Position numbers and translations under genes: made by a program. A stretch of DNA of 64,000 nt from JADLHS01 sp039806955. Lineage in GTDB: Bacteria; Verrucomicrobiota; Verrucomicrobiia; Limisphaerales; JADLHS01. The notes beneath the pieces were generated by a model that worked only from the letters and a program-made list of their open reading frames with translations, was not told where the DNA came from and did not search any database. The DNA is taken from contig JBDHQI010000011.1 in the NCBI GenBank assembly GCA_039806955.1, forward strand, positions 54,659-118,658. Direction: 5' to 3'. Below, piece after piece: positions 18,596 through 27,299 of this stretch (position 1 is its first letter; every line of letters starts with the position of its first letter).

Positions 18596-18801
18596 TGAAT
18601 GCCAAGCCACCAGCTACGGGAGCTGTCTCCTACCAATCGGATAACACCAAACACTGTTCATATGCATGTCAAAATGGTGACGGGCAAGTTTCATATGTAA
18701 ACTATTACGCCGGAGCCTTCCCAACCGGGGCATCATGCGACCCATCAGGCAGCGGCAGTGGCGGCAGCAGAGGCTCTGGTAGCGGCACCGGCGGCAACTA
18801 A
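18595..18801 (+). CDS. Small Cys- and Gly/Ser-rich peptide, 68 residues
   Basis: A short ORF whose ATG overlaps the stop of the 355-residue gene (TAATG), suggesting coupled translation. It has no signal peptide. Residues 20-48 hold three cysteines (HCSYAC at 20-25, and C48) and several Tyr (13, 23, 34, 37, 38). The last 18 residues are a Gly/Ser-rich tail, SGSGSGGSRGSGSGTGGN. The combination of a Cys/Tyr core, a flexible tail and an adjacent CPCLG membrane redox-type protein suggests a structural or modified peptide, but no family is recognised. A TTG at 18568 could add nine residues. A nine-base hairpin follows the stop. Confidence 0.6.
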   Translation: MNAKPPATGAVSYQSDNTKHCSYACQNGDGQVSYVNYYAGAFPTGASCDPSGSGSGGSRGSGSGTGGN

Positions 18802-18822
18802 AAACGTGCCATTCAAGTCCAT

Positions 18823-18853
18823 GGCACTCCGTCCTTCGTCGGGGCGGAGTGCC
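18823..18853 (+). terminator. Hairpin after the small peptide gene (no U-run)
   Basis: Inverted repeat GGCACTCCG / CGGAGTGCC with a 13-base loop. No T-run follows, so it may be an attenuator or RNA stabiliser that raises the level of the upstream small-peptide message relative to the membrane genes, rather than a true terminator. Confidence 0.45.
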
Positions 18854-18855
18854 GG

Positions 18856-19344
18856 TTGAAAATTACAGATTATCAGCGGCAAGCATGCACTGACAATATG
18901 TGTTCGACAAATTCTCAGCAAAGGCTTGATTTAACAATCTGGAAGAGGTGCGTGTTGGGAATCCTTTTGTTGGCTATCACCTTCAAATTGTTCGCCATCG
19001 TTAATCCGACAAAGTTGATGGATCAAACAGACCACGTGTTGCACGTACAGATTCGTTATGTGATTGTTGTGGCGTGTATTGCGGAGATTTCTTTGTGTGC
19101 ATTTCTTTATCTGACCGCCAGTCAAATAAAAACCATCTGGTCAGTTTTTGTTTTTTCCGTGTTAATCCTACTTTATCGGACACTCGCCTCTGCCAATGGA
19201 GCTATATCTTGCCCCTGCCTTGGCAATGTAGCTGATTGGTGGCCATGGTTGGGGCGGCATGAAGGCCCAATTCTAACCAGTGTGGCCATCTGGCTTTTCT
19301 TAACCTCCGCCATACAGCTTATACCTGGAAGGGAAGATTCTTGA
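18856..19344 (+). CDS. MauE/DoxX-like membrane protein with CPCLG motif
   Basis: A 162-residue protein with four predicted membrane helices: CVLGILLLAITFKLFAI, YVIVVACIAEISLCAFLYL, TIWSVFVFSVLILLYRTLA and ILTSVAIWLFLTSAIQLI. Between helices 3 and 4 lies SCPCLGNVADWWPWLG; a CxC-type motif at this position is characteristic of MauE-like members of the DoxX group, thought to take part in thiol-disulfide chemistry during maturation of periplasmic proteins. The TTG at 18856 is the longest start; the ATG at 18898 would remove 14 residues, and neither has a clear ribosome binding site. The next gene starts inside its stop codon (TTGA), so the pair is coupled. The neighbouring Cys-containing peptide is a candidate substrate, which is inference. 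Confidence 0.72.
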   Translation: MKITDYQRQACTDNMCSTNSQQRLDLTIWKRCVLGILLLAITFKLFAIVNPTKLMDQTDHVLHVQIRYVIVVACIAEISLCAFLYLTASQIKTIWSVFVFSVLILLYRTLASANGAISCPCLGNVADWWPWLGRHEGPILTSVAIWLFLTSAIQLIPGREDS

Positions 19345-20990
19345 ATTCTATTTCTCGTGGAACCAAAGACAGTGATGGTTCTCTTCAGGCTTCTGGTAAT
19401 CCGGTTTACCCGAACGGAGGAATCGAACTGGCAACGGTTAACAATGCGCGGCCAAAGTTCCACGTCTGGACTGGTGTAGTGATTTTTTTACTCGCTGCGA
19501 TTTTTTTTACGTGGTCATCTCCCTGGCGTGCTCTGGAGTGCGGACCGGATGAGGGCATGGAGTTTAGCAAAATTCAACTGCTGCTGCAGAAGCCCGAAAT
19601 GGCGAAACTTGCATGGAATGATCAATCGTGGTTTTACTCGCAATTTTTTGCGGCGATTTTTTCTATCACTGGTTTTCAACCTGGGATTGCCCGTCTAACA
19701 ACATTGGTTTTGGTCAGTTGGATGTTGTTTGTATTTCCCCGGTTGATGCCTAAAAGTGCTGGCTGGCCGCACCTGCTCTGCGCCTGCTTGTTTTTTTGGT
19801 GCTGGCCGTTTATTCCAAACTTATCTGTTTCTGCGATGCTGGAAACACCAGCCTTCGCGCTGGCAATCATCGCCGCTGCGATTACGCCGCGTGAGTGGTC
19901 GGAATGGAAATTATGGCGCTTTGCGAGTGCGGGGTTTTTGTTCGCAATTGCGGTTCAAATAAAGCTGACCGCGCTGATCGTTTTACCGGCGCTAGCTGGC
20001 AAAATATTCCTGCTTTGGTGGCGGGAAATTCGGGGCCAAGCCGTTGTTGTAACTGAAACGAAAGGCCCGCAAGTGGAACATTGGGCACTGAAGCTGGCAT
20101 TTGGAGGGCTGGTGTTTGGCGTCGTTTTTATGGTGCTGGCCGCTTGGTCGCCCACATGGGATTTGTCCCAGCTGTTCGGCAGTCATTTTGCAGCTGGTGA
20201 AACAAAGGCGGCCGCTGAATATCGTCTGGAACCCGGCGAATTGTTAAAATCTCCGGGTCTGTGGTTGGCAGCCATATTAAGCATTATCGGCTTTTGGCGT
20301 CAACGGAACGCGCATGAGGTCATGTTTGCCTTGATTTTGCTAATCACGGTCACGGTCATTCATTTCAACCACAGGCCGTGGTGGTATTATTATGGCATCC
20401 ACTTTGCCGTGCCGTTGGCAATTTTGGGTGGCTGGGGTGTGACAGAGCTTTTGCGAGCGGCACTAAAACCGAGTTCCAACGCGGCAGGAGCAATGCAGCC
20501 AGTCTTCAATAAAGAAATCTCCATGATGCTTGGCATGGCAATCGTATCACTTTGGGCAAGCTTTGAGATCCCGCGCGGCTTTGAACACACCGCGCAGATT
20601 CGCAATGAGGAAAAAACCAATGATAACAATGCGATTTATGAACTTGAAAAATATAAGGGACGCGTCAATTGGGTATTCACGCGACGTAATATTTTAGCGG
20701 CACAGGCAGGTAATGTTCTACCTCCAGAACTAACCATTCTCGCCAAAAAACGATACTGGACGGGCAACATCAATGATGAATCCATTCTGGCGACGGTTAA
20801 GCATTATCAATGTGAAATCTTAATTTTGTACGCCGACAAAGAGTTGAAGAATACAAACTGGAATCAATTTCTGGACAGTAATTATATGAAGGTTTTGTCA
20901 GAAGAAAATGAATCAATTTTTGTGGCCAACCAGTTAAATCCAGTGCTGCCACCTCAAAGGGAGAGTTTGCTAAAGCAAATGGGGCTTTGA
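19341..20990 (+). CDS. GT-C-fold membrane glycosyltransferase-like protein
   Basis: A 549-residue polytopic membrane protein with about ten to twelve hydrophobic helices up to residue 410 and a soluble C-terminal domain of about 130 residues. After the first helix comes ALECGPDEGMEFSKIQ; an acidic DE pair in the first extracytoplasmic loop is typical of GT-C enzymes that use polyprenyl-phosphate sugars (ArnT/PMT/GT39-type). A second extracytoplasmic segment has HFNHRPWWYYYGIHF. The TTG start overlaps the previous stop (TTGA) and has GGAAGGGAAG just upstream. With the GtrA gene 27 bases downstream it could glycosylate a lipid or a cell-surface protein. The exact family is not certain. Confidence 0.78.
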   Translation: MNSISRGTKDSDGSLQASGNPVYPNGGIELATVNNARPKFHVWTGVVIFLLAAIFFTWSSPWRALECGPDEGMEFSKIQLLLQKPEMAKLAWNDQSWFYSQFFAAIFSITGFQPGIARLTTLVLVSWMLFVFPRLMPKSAGWPHLLCACLFFWCWPFIPNLSVSAMLETPAFALAIIAAAITPREWSEWKLWRFASAGFLFAIAVQIKLTALIVLPALAGKIFLLWWREIRGQAVVVTETKGPQVEHWALKLAFGGLVFGVVFMVLAAWSPTWDLSQLFGSHFAAGETKAAAEYRLEPGELLKSPGLWLAAILSIIGFWRQRNAHEVMFALILLITVTVIHFNHRPWWYYYGIHFAVPLAILGGWGVTELLRAALKPSSNAAGAMQPVFNKEISMMLGMAIVSLWASFEIPRGFEHTAQIRNEEKTNDNNAIYELEKYKGRVNWVFTRRNILAAQAGNVLPPELTILAKKRYWTGNINDESILATVKHYQCEILILYADKELKNTNWNQFLDSNYMKVLSEENESIFVANQLNPVLPPQRESLLKQMGL

Positions 20991-21017
20991 AATATTTCTC
21001 CTGCCCATCTTCCCCGG

Positions 21018-21470
21018 ATGAAATCCACACCGACCAACCGCGATTTGGCAAAGACGATCAGACGCTTTATACGGTTTGGTCTCGTTGGCGCCAGTGGCAT
21101 GGCGGTGGATATGGGGGTGTTATATCTGCTGACCGATCCAAAGTTTCTGCCCGTAAACATCCTCTTGAGCAAACCCATTGCGGCTGAGGTGGCCATCGTG
21201 AATAATTTTGCTTGGAATGAGTTTTGGACCTTCGCGGATACACCAGCGGCCACTCAAACTCATTGGCAAGCACGGTCCCGACGTTTTGCCAAGTTCAATC
21301 TCATTTGTCTCGCAGGCATCGGCCTGAGCCTCGCGCTGATAAAGGCGCAACTAAATTGGCTGGGAATGAATGTTTATCTCGCCAATTTGATCGCCATTAT
21401 CGTGGTGAGCCTGTGGAATTTTGTCCTGACACTTAAATTTGGCTGGAATGAACCGGCGTGCCGGGTTTGA
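21018..21470 (+). CDS. GtrA-family membrane protein
   Basis: A 150-residue GtrA-like protein with four membrane helices. The signature start FIRFGLVGASGMAVDMGVLYL is followed by KPIAAEVAIVNNFAWNEFWTF, the block usually read as a polar-residue helix pair, and by YLANLIAIIVVSLWNFVLTL near the end. GtrA proteins are linked to movement of undecaprenyl-phosphate-linked sugars across the membrane, which fits the GT-C protein directly upstream. It ends the low-GC cassette. Confidence 0.9.
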   Translation: MKSTPTNRDLAKTIRRFIRFGLVGASGMAVDMGVLYLLTDPKFLPVNILLSKPIAAEVAIVNNFAWNEFWTFADTPAATQTHWQARSRRFAKFNLICLAGIGLSLALIKAQLNWLGMNVYLANLIAIIVVSLWNFVLTLKFGWNEPACRV

Positions 21471-21567
21471 TCTGAGTTGTACTTGACGTTACGACGGCGG
21501 GCGCTTCAACTAATCCACGTTGTTCCCAGCGGTGGTGTTGAGTTCGGCAAACAGAGGCAAACATTCC

Positions 21568-22056
21568 GTGTATCGAATCATTGGGGCTGACAAAAAAGAA
21601 TACGGGCCGGTCACGACCGGCCAGATTCGCGAGTGGCTCGCGCAAGGCCGACTGACTCTGGATACGCCCATCAAATCAGAAGGCGATACCGGATGGTGTC
21701 CACTGCGGACGCTACCTGAGTTTCGCGTCGCAACTCCGACTGGTGGCGTGTCACCGATGGCGGCAGCGCCAGTCACCTCGAGCAACGGCCTTGAGAAGGT
21801 GATTCCCTATAAAAATGCGTACGCCTTGATTGGGTATTATCTCGCCGTGTTTTCGCTGCTGCCATTGATTGGTGCGCTGCTGGGGCTGGTTGCTCTGGCC
21901 TTGGGAATTTTAGGGTTGCGCTTCCGTCGGCGAAATCCCACCGCTGGCGGGACAGTTCATGCGTGGATTGCCATCATCCTGGGCGGGCTATGCGGCTTTG
22001 GCTACCTGGCCATAATCATCACTCTGGTGAGCACCGCACTTGTGAACACGCACTGA
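21568..22056 (+). CDS. GYF_2-domain and DUF4190 membrane protein
   Basis: A 162-residue protein. The N-terminal GYF_2 domain (about residues 1-50) begins MYRIIGADKKEYGPVTTGQI and continues to GDTGWCPLRTLPEF. After a low-complexity linker come two to three hydrophobic helices of the DUF4190 type (YALIGYYLAVFSLLPLIGAL and AWIAIILGGLCGFGYLAIII). I chose the GTG at 21568 because family members start exactly at MYxIIGxDxKEYGP and an AGAGG site lies ten bases upstream; a TTG at 21520 would add 16 unlikely residues. GYF_2 domains bind Pro-rich peptides or mediate membrane-complex contacts; function unknown. Confidence 0.85.
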   Translation: MYRIIGADKKEYGPVTTGQIREWLAQGRLTLDTPIKSEGDTGWCPLRTLPEFRVATPTGGVSPMAAAPVTSSNGLEKVIPYKNAYALIGYYLAVFSLLPLIGALLGLVALALGILGLRFRRRNPTAGGTVHAWIAIILGGLCGFGYLAIIITLVSTALVNTH

Positions 22057-22184
22057 ACAACGTGAAGCAAGCTCGTTTGGAATCATGATTGGAACTGAGC
22101 TGCCTGAGAATAAAACGCATTAACGGATCCCTCAGTGAACCCGCGCAAGTTATTTATTATGAGTAGTTTTTAGCGAAGGAAAGA

Positions 22185-22259
22185 TGGCGACCCTACCGGG
22201 ACTCGAACCCGGGCTACCTCCGTGAAAGGGAGGTGTCCTAACCGCTAGACCATAGGGTC
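22185..22259 (-). tRNA. tRNA-Glu (anticodon TTC)
   Basis: On the minus strand the acceptor strands are GACCCTA and TAGGGTC, the D-arm contains GGTCTAGCGGTTAGGAC, the anticodon loop is CTTTCAC, and the T-arm contains GGTTCGAGTCC. The 3' CCA is encoded. Confidence 0.96.
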
Positions 22260-22367
22260 ATCAAGGGCGCAAATTCTATTAAAGTTTATCGTGGTGTCAC
22301 GAAAAAACCCGAACAATTTCTTGCCAATTGCCGAGCGACGAAGTTCAATACTCGCTCTTCGAGCGAG

Positions 22368-22443
<76 letters not shown>

Positions 22444-22575
22444 TTTCCATCTGCAAGGGCAGCAATGGTTTGTGTGGTTGCGGAGTCCAAACAAACACCA
22501 AAGCGGACACCAATTTTCTCACTCCGTGACAATTTGCAGTATTCGTCACAACTTGCCGTCATACGATCAATGAGA

Positions 22576-23480
22576 TCACAGAAGAGTTCGGTGACTCATC
22601 AGGCGCTCGGCGCCCAAGCAGGTGCAGAGTGCCGTTTGGAACGATTCGATCGTGTAAGGCTTCGTCAGGAAGCAGGTGTGGAGATCCGATCCGGCGCACG
22701 CCCGCATCTGAGCTTGGTAATCGCTGGAGGCGCAAAGCTTGGATGACACGAGGATGGGAAATTTCACCCGCTGCTTGACCAATTGTTTTAGAAGGTTTCC
22801 GCCGGTCGCGCGGGGATTGTCGGACAACAAGTCCTCGGGATAATCGAGGTCGGCGATAAACAACTCTGGCGAATACACCTCCAGTCGCTGCCCCGCCCAT
22901 GTATCGTCGTAGAATTGCTGCAAAGTGTAGCGCACCAGCGACTGCCGGAGCATTGCGGGGATCGAGTTGGGTTGCCCCGGATTGGCGATCATCGCAACCA
23001 CTTGGACGGGTCTGATGTCCGGGCCAGTCGTGGGTGGCGGGGTGGTCGGGACGGTGATAAGCCTGGCGATCGTCTGCCTCAGGTCCCGGAGATCTGGCGG
23101 TTTGGCAGGAACTCGCGCCGTAATCCCGGTTGAGTTGCGTCTCCCATTTCCTCATGAAAATTGGTGCTACGCAGAAACGCGGAAAGAACCAACATCGGTA
23201 TTTGGGGATTTAGTTTGGCAAGCCGATGTGAAAGTTCGACCGTACTGAGTCCCTCATGTCTTTGATCCGATATGAACAAGTCCGGGGGCGCTGCCTGTAG
23301 AGCTTGCCAGGCTTCGTCGCCGTTCCGACAAGAGGTGATTTCCAAGGTGGCAAATTGGAAGGTCAGAATGAAGGAGATGACCTTATGCAGGGAAATCTCG
23401 TCATCCAAATAAACGATTCGCAGGGGATGAGGGGCCGCTGATATTCCGCTGGCCTCGTGATGGTCCTGGATGGGTGACAT
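22576..23480 (-). pseudogene. Tandem receiver-domain (REC-REC) protein interrupted by a one-base deletion
   Basis: Two frames together encode a double receiver. The first (23079-23480) starts MSPIQDHHE and has RIVYLDDEISL, phosphoacceptor-like LFISDQRHEG and PMLVLSAFL, then ends prematurely in LPNRQISGT. The other frame supplies the missing part: reading one base earlier gives AKPPDLRDLRQTIARL, which is the conserved Lys-Pro end of a receiver. Restoring a G (CTGGCC for CTGCC) near 23106 joins them as EFLAKPPDLRDLRQTI. The second receiver (22576 to about 23010) has LFIADLDYPEDLL and CFLTKPYTIESFQ. No output domain is present. Either a recent pseudogene or a sequencing error; the rest looks well conserved, favouring a recent change. 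Confidence 0.78.
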
Positions 23481-23573
23481 TTGTCGGCAGGGTGCGAATA
23501 ATCCGATCAAAAGTAAAGTCGGCGGCGACCAGGAGGTTCCCAATTGTGGGCGAGACCGCCGCTGGCTTTCCGG

Positions 23574-26500
23574 TTAATTGCTGGTGCGCGCGCGATAAGC
23601 CCGGAAACCGGAGTCCACCGAAATGCTGTTGGTCCATCGTCCCGAGCCATTGGCGGGCAGGGCGTTGGTGCGCCAGCCGGTCCAAGTGTGCAAGTCCGTC
23701 GAGCTTTCGATCACGTAGGTTTCACCCGGTTTGCCGGCCCCAACCAGTTCGTTGTCCCGTCCCAACGCCAGTTCCGGGACGCGGCTGGGCAGCGTGGTGG
23801 CGTCAAGAATTTGGTCGGTCAATCCGTGCGCGGTCCAGGTCATGGTGCGGCCATTGATTTGCATCAACGCGTAGTGGAACAATGAAAACTCCTCGGTAAA
23901 GACCGGCCAGAACGCCACGCGTTCGGTATCGAGATACCCGCCACCGCCGCCGACGACGGTGTAGGTAACGCCGTTGGTGATACCGCGGTTGTAGTTGTGC
24001 GAGTGGCCATTGATCACCATGTCCACATGGTATTGTTGGAAGAGCGGCACCCAATCGTTGCGCACCCAAGTTTCGCCCGTGTAACCGCCACCGTTCCACA
24101 GATTGGCGTAGGGCAGGCGATGGAAGCTGACCACGCGGAAGGCGGCGCGTTGCGTTTCCGGGCGGGCCAGTTCGTTCACCAGCCAGGCGTATTGTTCGGG
24201 CGACGCACTGGTGGACGCCTCGGAATCCAGGAAGATGAAACGGGAATTGCCGTAGTCGAACGCGAACCAGGCGCCATTACCAGGCAACACGCTGTAGGCA
24301 TAACTGAAGGCGTACTCGGCATCGTGATTGCCGCGCGAGAACAGGGCCGGGCGCGTTTGCGCGATGTTATCAAATTCGAGCGCGTCGAACCAATACGCCT
24401 TCCAATCGTGCAGCGAGTTGCCACTGCTGGCGAGGTCGCCCGAGACGCCCATCCAATTCACCTGGTTGGTGATCATGCTGGGAATCAGTTGGTGCAGCAC
24501 CTCCGGACCATTCTGGCTGTCGCTCCACCAGGCGACGGAGAAGGGTGTATCGCGGAAGGGCGCGGTGCGGAAGGGGTAGGTTGCGGAGGTGGTTGTGCCG
24601 CTGCGCACGCGATAGACGTAGTGCTGCTCGGTTTCCAGACCGCGGATCGTGGCGCGATGGATGAAATGCGTGGCGTCTATCTGCACCGTTTCAATCTGGC
24701 TGATGGTGTTTTCGTTCACGTTGGAACGTCCCCAATCCACGTAGTGTCGGGTGAGGTTGCCGTCGGTTTCCCAAAACAGACGCATGGCGTTCGTGCGATA
24801 ATCCTGCAACATCGGGAGCTTGGTGATTTGCGGCGATGAGGAGAGCGGCCAGGGTTTTTGCAGACGCACGACGAGATCATCCGCCATGCCGTCGTTGTTG
24901 GCGTCGCGCCGGTGGTCGGCAATGATTTCCACACGGAGCTTGCGCGTGCCGATGGGCACGAGTCCGGTGATCAGCCGCCGCTGCCAGACGTTGTTGCCAG
25001 CGATCAGGGAACGCGCGGCGGAGATTTCCTGATCGGCAGTGTCCAGAAAACCGATCCGACAGGACACTTGATCGTCGAAGGCCCCGGAATTCTGTGGGGT
25101 GCGCAACCAGACTTCCGCGTCCAGCGCCGTGCCAGTGTCGAGATCGACCGGCGCGAAACCCTTGGCGATGAGGTCAATATCCTGGCGAATGACCGTGTTG
25201 CTGCCGGAGGCGTTGTTGCCGCCGTGGAAAAAGAAGTCGCCGCCATGAGGACTGCCCTTGCCGCCGCTACTGTTCGGAAAGAGCGGGTTGCCAGTGAGAA
25301 TTTCCCAACCGGCGGAAAGTTGCTCGAAATCGCCGTTGGTTTGCAGGGGTTGGCCGAAGAGCGGATTCAATTCGCCAATAGAGCCGTGAACCGAGAAATC
25401 CTGGTCGGAAGTGTCTGTCAGGCTGGGCACGTTAAGCGACGTAAGTTTGATGCGGTAATTGTTCGTGTCGCCCAACATCGGATGGATGTCCCAAAGAAAA
25501 TTGCTCTGGCTCAATGCCGTCTGACCAAGGGTTTGATACCAATTATCACCGCGGTAAAGGTCAATCCGCACCAGTCCGCTGGGGTGGTTCACCGTCCAGG
25601 TGATGGTTTGCGTGGTGCTGGCCGGATAATTTTCGCCGCCATTGGGCGTGGTCACCTGCAGTGAATCGGGAAGTGCGGGCGCGGGAATGCCCGCCGCCGC
25701 GGCGCCGCCCAACGCGGCAACTTCCACGGGTAGCATGGCTTCCGCGCGGAGTTGCACGCTGTTGATATAACCTCCCGAATTTTCTCCGTCGTTGTCGGCA
25801 AACAACAGGAACGTCGGGCCGAGCGCCCACCGGCCATTAAATTCCAGGCCATCGTTTTGCTGGACCTTCACGCCATTTACGTAACTGGTGAACGTGCCAG
25901 CGATCGTGTCCACCACCACGGCCAGGCGATTCCAGACGCCGTCGGCCACGTAGCCGCCGTAATTGGCGGAGATGCCGACGCCCTGGCTGGGGTTGATGAA
26001 CCAGTCCCCATCATCGTCATTGGCGGGATTGGATTGGTATAACACCGCCCAGCCGGTCGGACGACTTGGGAACATCACGTCCATGATCAGGGTGTATTGA
26101 TTCAGCAGGGTGCCACCGCCGTTGCCGCCCAGACCGTGAGCCATGACGAAGTACGTTCCGCGCGTGAAGGACGCGACCTGCGCGGATGACCCGGCAATCG
26201 TCTGATTCGCGAACGCCACGCCAGCGCTGCTGGCGGGAGTGGCGTAGCCGGTGGTCAAATCCGTTCCCCCCACCGTCGGGTTCAGGTTGCCATTGAAGTC
26301 GTATTGCGCATAAGTCAGCGGCGGTGGTGGCAGGGGAATGCCGTCCGCCGTCGGTCCGCCCAACGCGGCGACATCAGCATCGGATAGAGCGGCGTCGTGG
26401 ATTTGAATGCTGTTGACGAAGCCGGCGCGGGTTTCGCCATCTTCGTCCGTGAAGAGCAGGGCCGTCGGGGCCAGCGCCCAGCGTCCGTCGGCGCCGCCCT

Positions 26501-27053
26501 CCAGCGTTTGGGAACCCACGAGCGCGCCATCAATGAACTTGCGCAAATGTCCCTCCGCCAGCGTCAGGTCAAAGACAAACGCCACGCGATGCCAGGTGTC
26601 CGGAGCGATGACTCCCTGGTAAATGGTGGCGATGCCGATACCGTTGTTTGAGCCGATGAACAGGTCCGCGTCGTTGTTATTGCTTTCGCTGGTTTGCAGC
26701 AACGCCCGGAATTGGCCCGAGCTGACAGCGGGATACATGACGTCCATGATCAGCGTAAATTGATTCACGTAATTATCGCCACTGTTGGGGGCGATGCCGT
26801 GAGTCATCACGTAACCTTGCGTGGGCGTGGTGGCGGGAAACGCCATCACCACCGCCGTTTGGCCGCCGATGGTTTTCGTGGTGAAGGTGGTTTGCGCTGC
26901 CGTGTCGCCGCGATACCCGAGCGCCGTGCCGACGGTAGCGGTCAGATTGCTGGAGTTGAAATCCCATTGGCCGGTAACCGTTCCGAACGCCGGGCCGCAG
27001 AGGCCCAGCAACAGCGCCATGATGAAACTGGTCTGAGTTCGAGTTGCATTCAT
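23574..27053 (-). CDS. Secreted LamG and purple-acid-phosphatase-like metallophosphoesterase
   Basis: An exported protein of 1159 residues. After a signal peptide (TSFIMALLLGLCGPAFG) come two LamG/concanavalin-like domains (about 28-230 and 235-455), each ending with a LSDADVAALGG-like segment. An Ig-like domain of the VTTPNGGENY type (465-560) and a region with a jelly-roll look follow, then a fibronectin/PAP N-domain (750-830) and a metallophosphoesterase domain (834-1088). Metal-ligand motifs are SDSQ, SGDLA, SRGNHD, SFHRLPY and INGHSHNYNR, all intact. The C-terminal module (VIESSTDLHTWTGW...) is shared with other proteins here. I start at the ATG at 27051-27053, directly before the signal peptide. 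It may release phosphate from extracellular organic phosphate, which fits the divergent glpK-glpF pair. The specific substrate is unknown. Confidence 0.88.
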   Translation of the reverse strand: MNATRTQTSFIMALLLGLCGPAFGTVTGQWDFNSSNLTATVGTALGYRGDTAAQTTFTTKTIGGQTAVVMAFPATTPTQGYVMTHGIAPNSGDNYVNQFTLIMDVMYPAVSSGQFRALLQTSESNNNDADLFIGSNNGIGIATIYQGVIAPDTWHRVAFVFDLTLAEGHLRKFIDGALVGSQTLEGGADGRWALAPTALLFTDEDGETRAGFVNSIQIHDAALSDADVAALGGPTADGIPLPPPPLTYAQYDFNGNLNPTVGGTDLTTGYATPASSAGVAFANQTIAGSSAQVASFTRGTYFVMAHGLGGNGGGTLLNQYTLIMDVMFPSRPTGWAVLYQSNPANDDDGDWFINPSQGVGISANYGGYVADGVWNRLAVVVDTIAGTFTSYVNGVKVQQNDGLEFNGRWALGPTFLLFADNDGENSGGYINSVQLRAEAMLPVEVAALGGAAAAGIPAPALPDSLQVTTPNGGENYPASTTQTITWTVNHPSGLVRIDLYRGDNWYQTLGQTALSQSNFLWDIHPMLGDTNNYRIKLTSLNVPSLTDTSDQDFSVHGSIGELNPLFGQPLQTNGDFEQLSAGWEILTGNPLFPNSSGGKGSPHGGDFFFHGGNNASGSNTVIRQDIDLIAKGFAPVDLDTGTALDAEVWLRTPQNSGAFDDQVSCRIGFLDTADQEISAARSLIAGNNVWQRRLITGLVPIGTRKLRVEIIADHRRDANNDGMADDLVVRLQKPWPLSSSPQITKLPMLQDYRTNAMRLFWETDGNLTRHYVDWGRSNVNENTISQIETVQIDATHFIHRATIRGLETEQHYVYRVRSGTTTSATYPFRTAPFRDTPFSVAWWSDSQNGPEVLHQLIPSMITNQVNWMGVSGDLASSGNSLHDWKAYWFDALEFDNIAQTRPALFSRGNHDAEYAFSYAYSVLPGNGAWFAFDYGNSRFIFLDSEASTSASPEQYAWLVNELARPETQRAAFRVVSFHRLPYANLWNGGGYTGETWVRNDWVPLFQQYHVDMVINGHSHNYNRGITNGVTYTVVGGGGGYLDTERVAFWPVFTEEFSLFHYALMQINGRTMTWTAHGLTDQILDATTLPSRVPELALGRDNELVGAGKPGETYVIESSTDLHTWTGWRTNALPANGSGRWTNSISVDSGFRAYRARTSN

Positions 27054-27299
27054 AATGTTATTGGTTTTCGCGGTAATTACCGGGCAGCATAGCCACAACC
27101 CCAAGCCGTCTGGCAATCAAAATCGTGACGTGCCAGATAGGATTCAGCGGGAACGCTTGCCGCCGCTGCGTCGCGGGCGGAACTGCCGGTTTCGCGCAGC
27201 GATCCTTCAGTTTTGGGTGTTGTCCCCCCACGCTGAGCTTGACGCTTCGCCGCCGCAGGATTACACCCTGCTGGCGATGTTGCGTTTGCCACTACCACT

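Noticed and set aside
26266..26271. Six-C run in the secreted phosphatase gene as another frameshift site
   Set aside because: The frame is continuous and the LamG domain sequence (NPTVGGTDLTTG) is sensible as it stands.
27224..27229. Six-C run upstream of glpK as a phase-variable promoter element
   Set aside because: No convincing -35/-10 boxes flank it, and the length is unremarkable.
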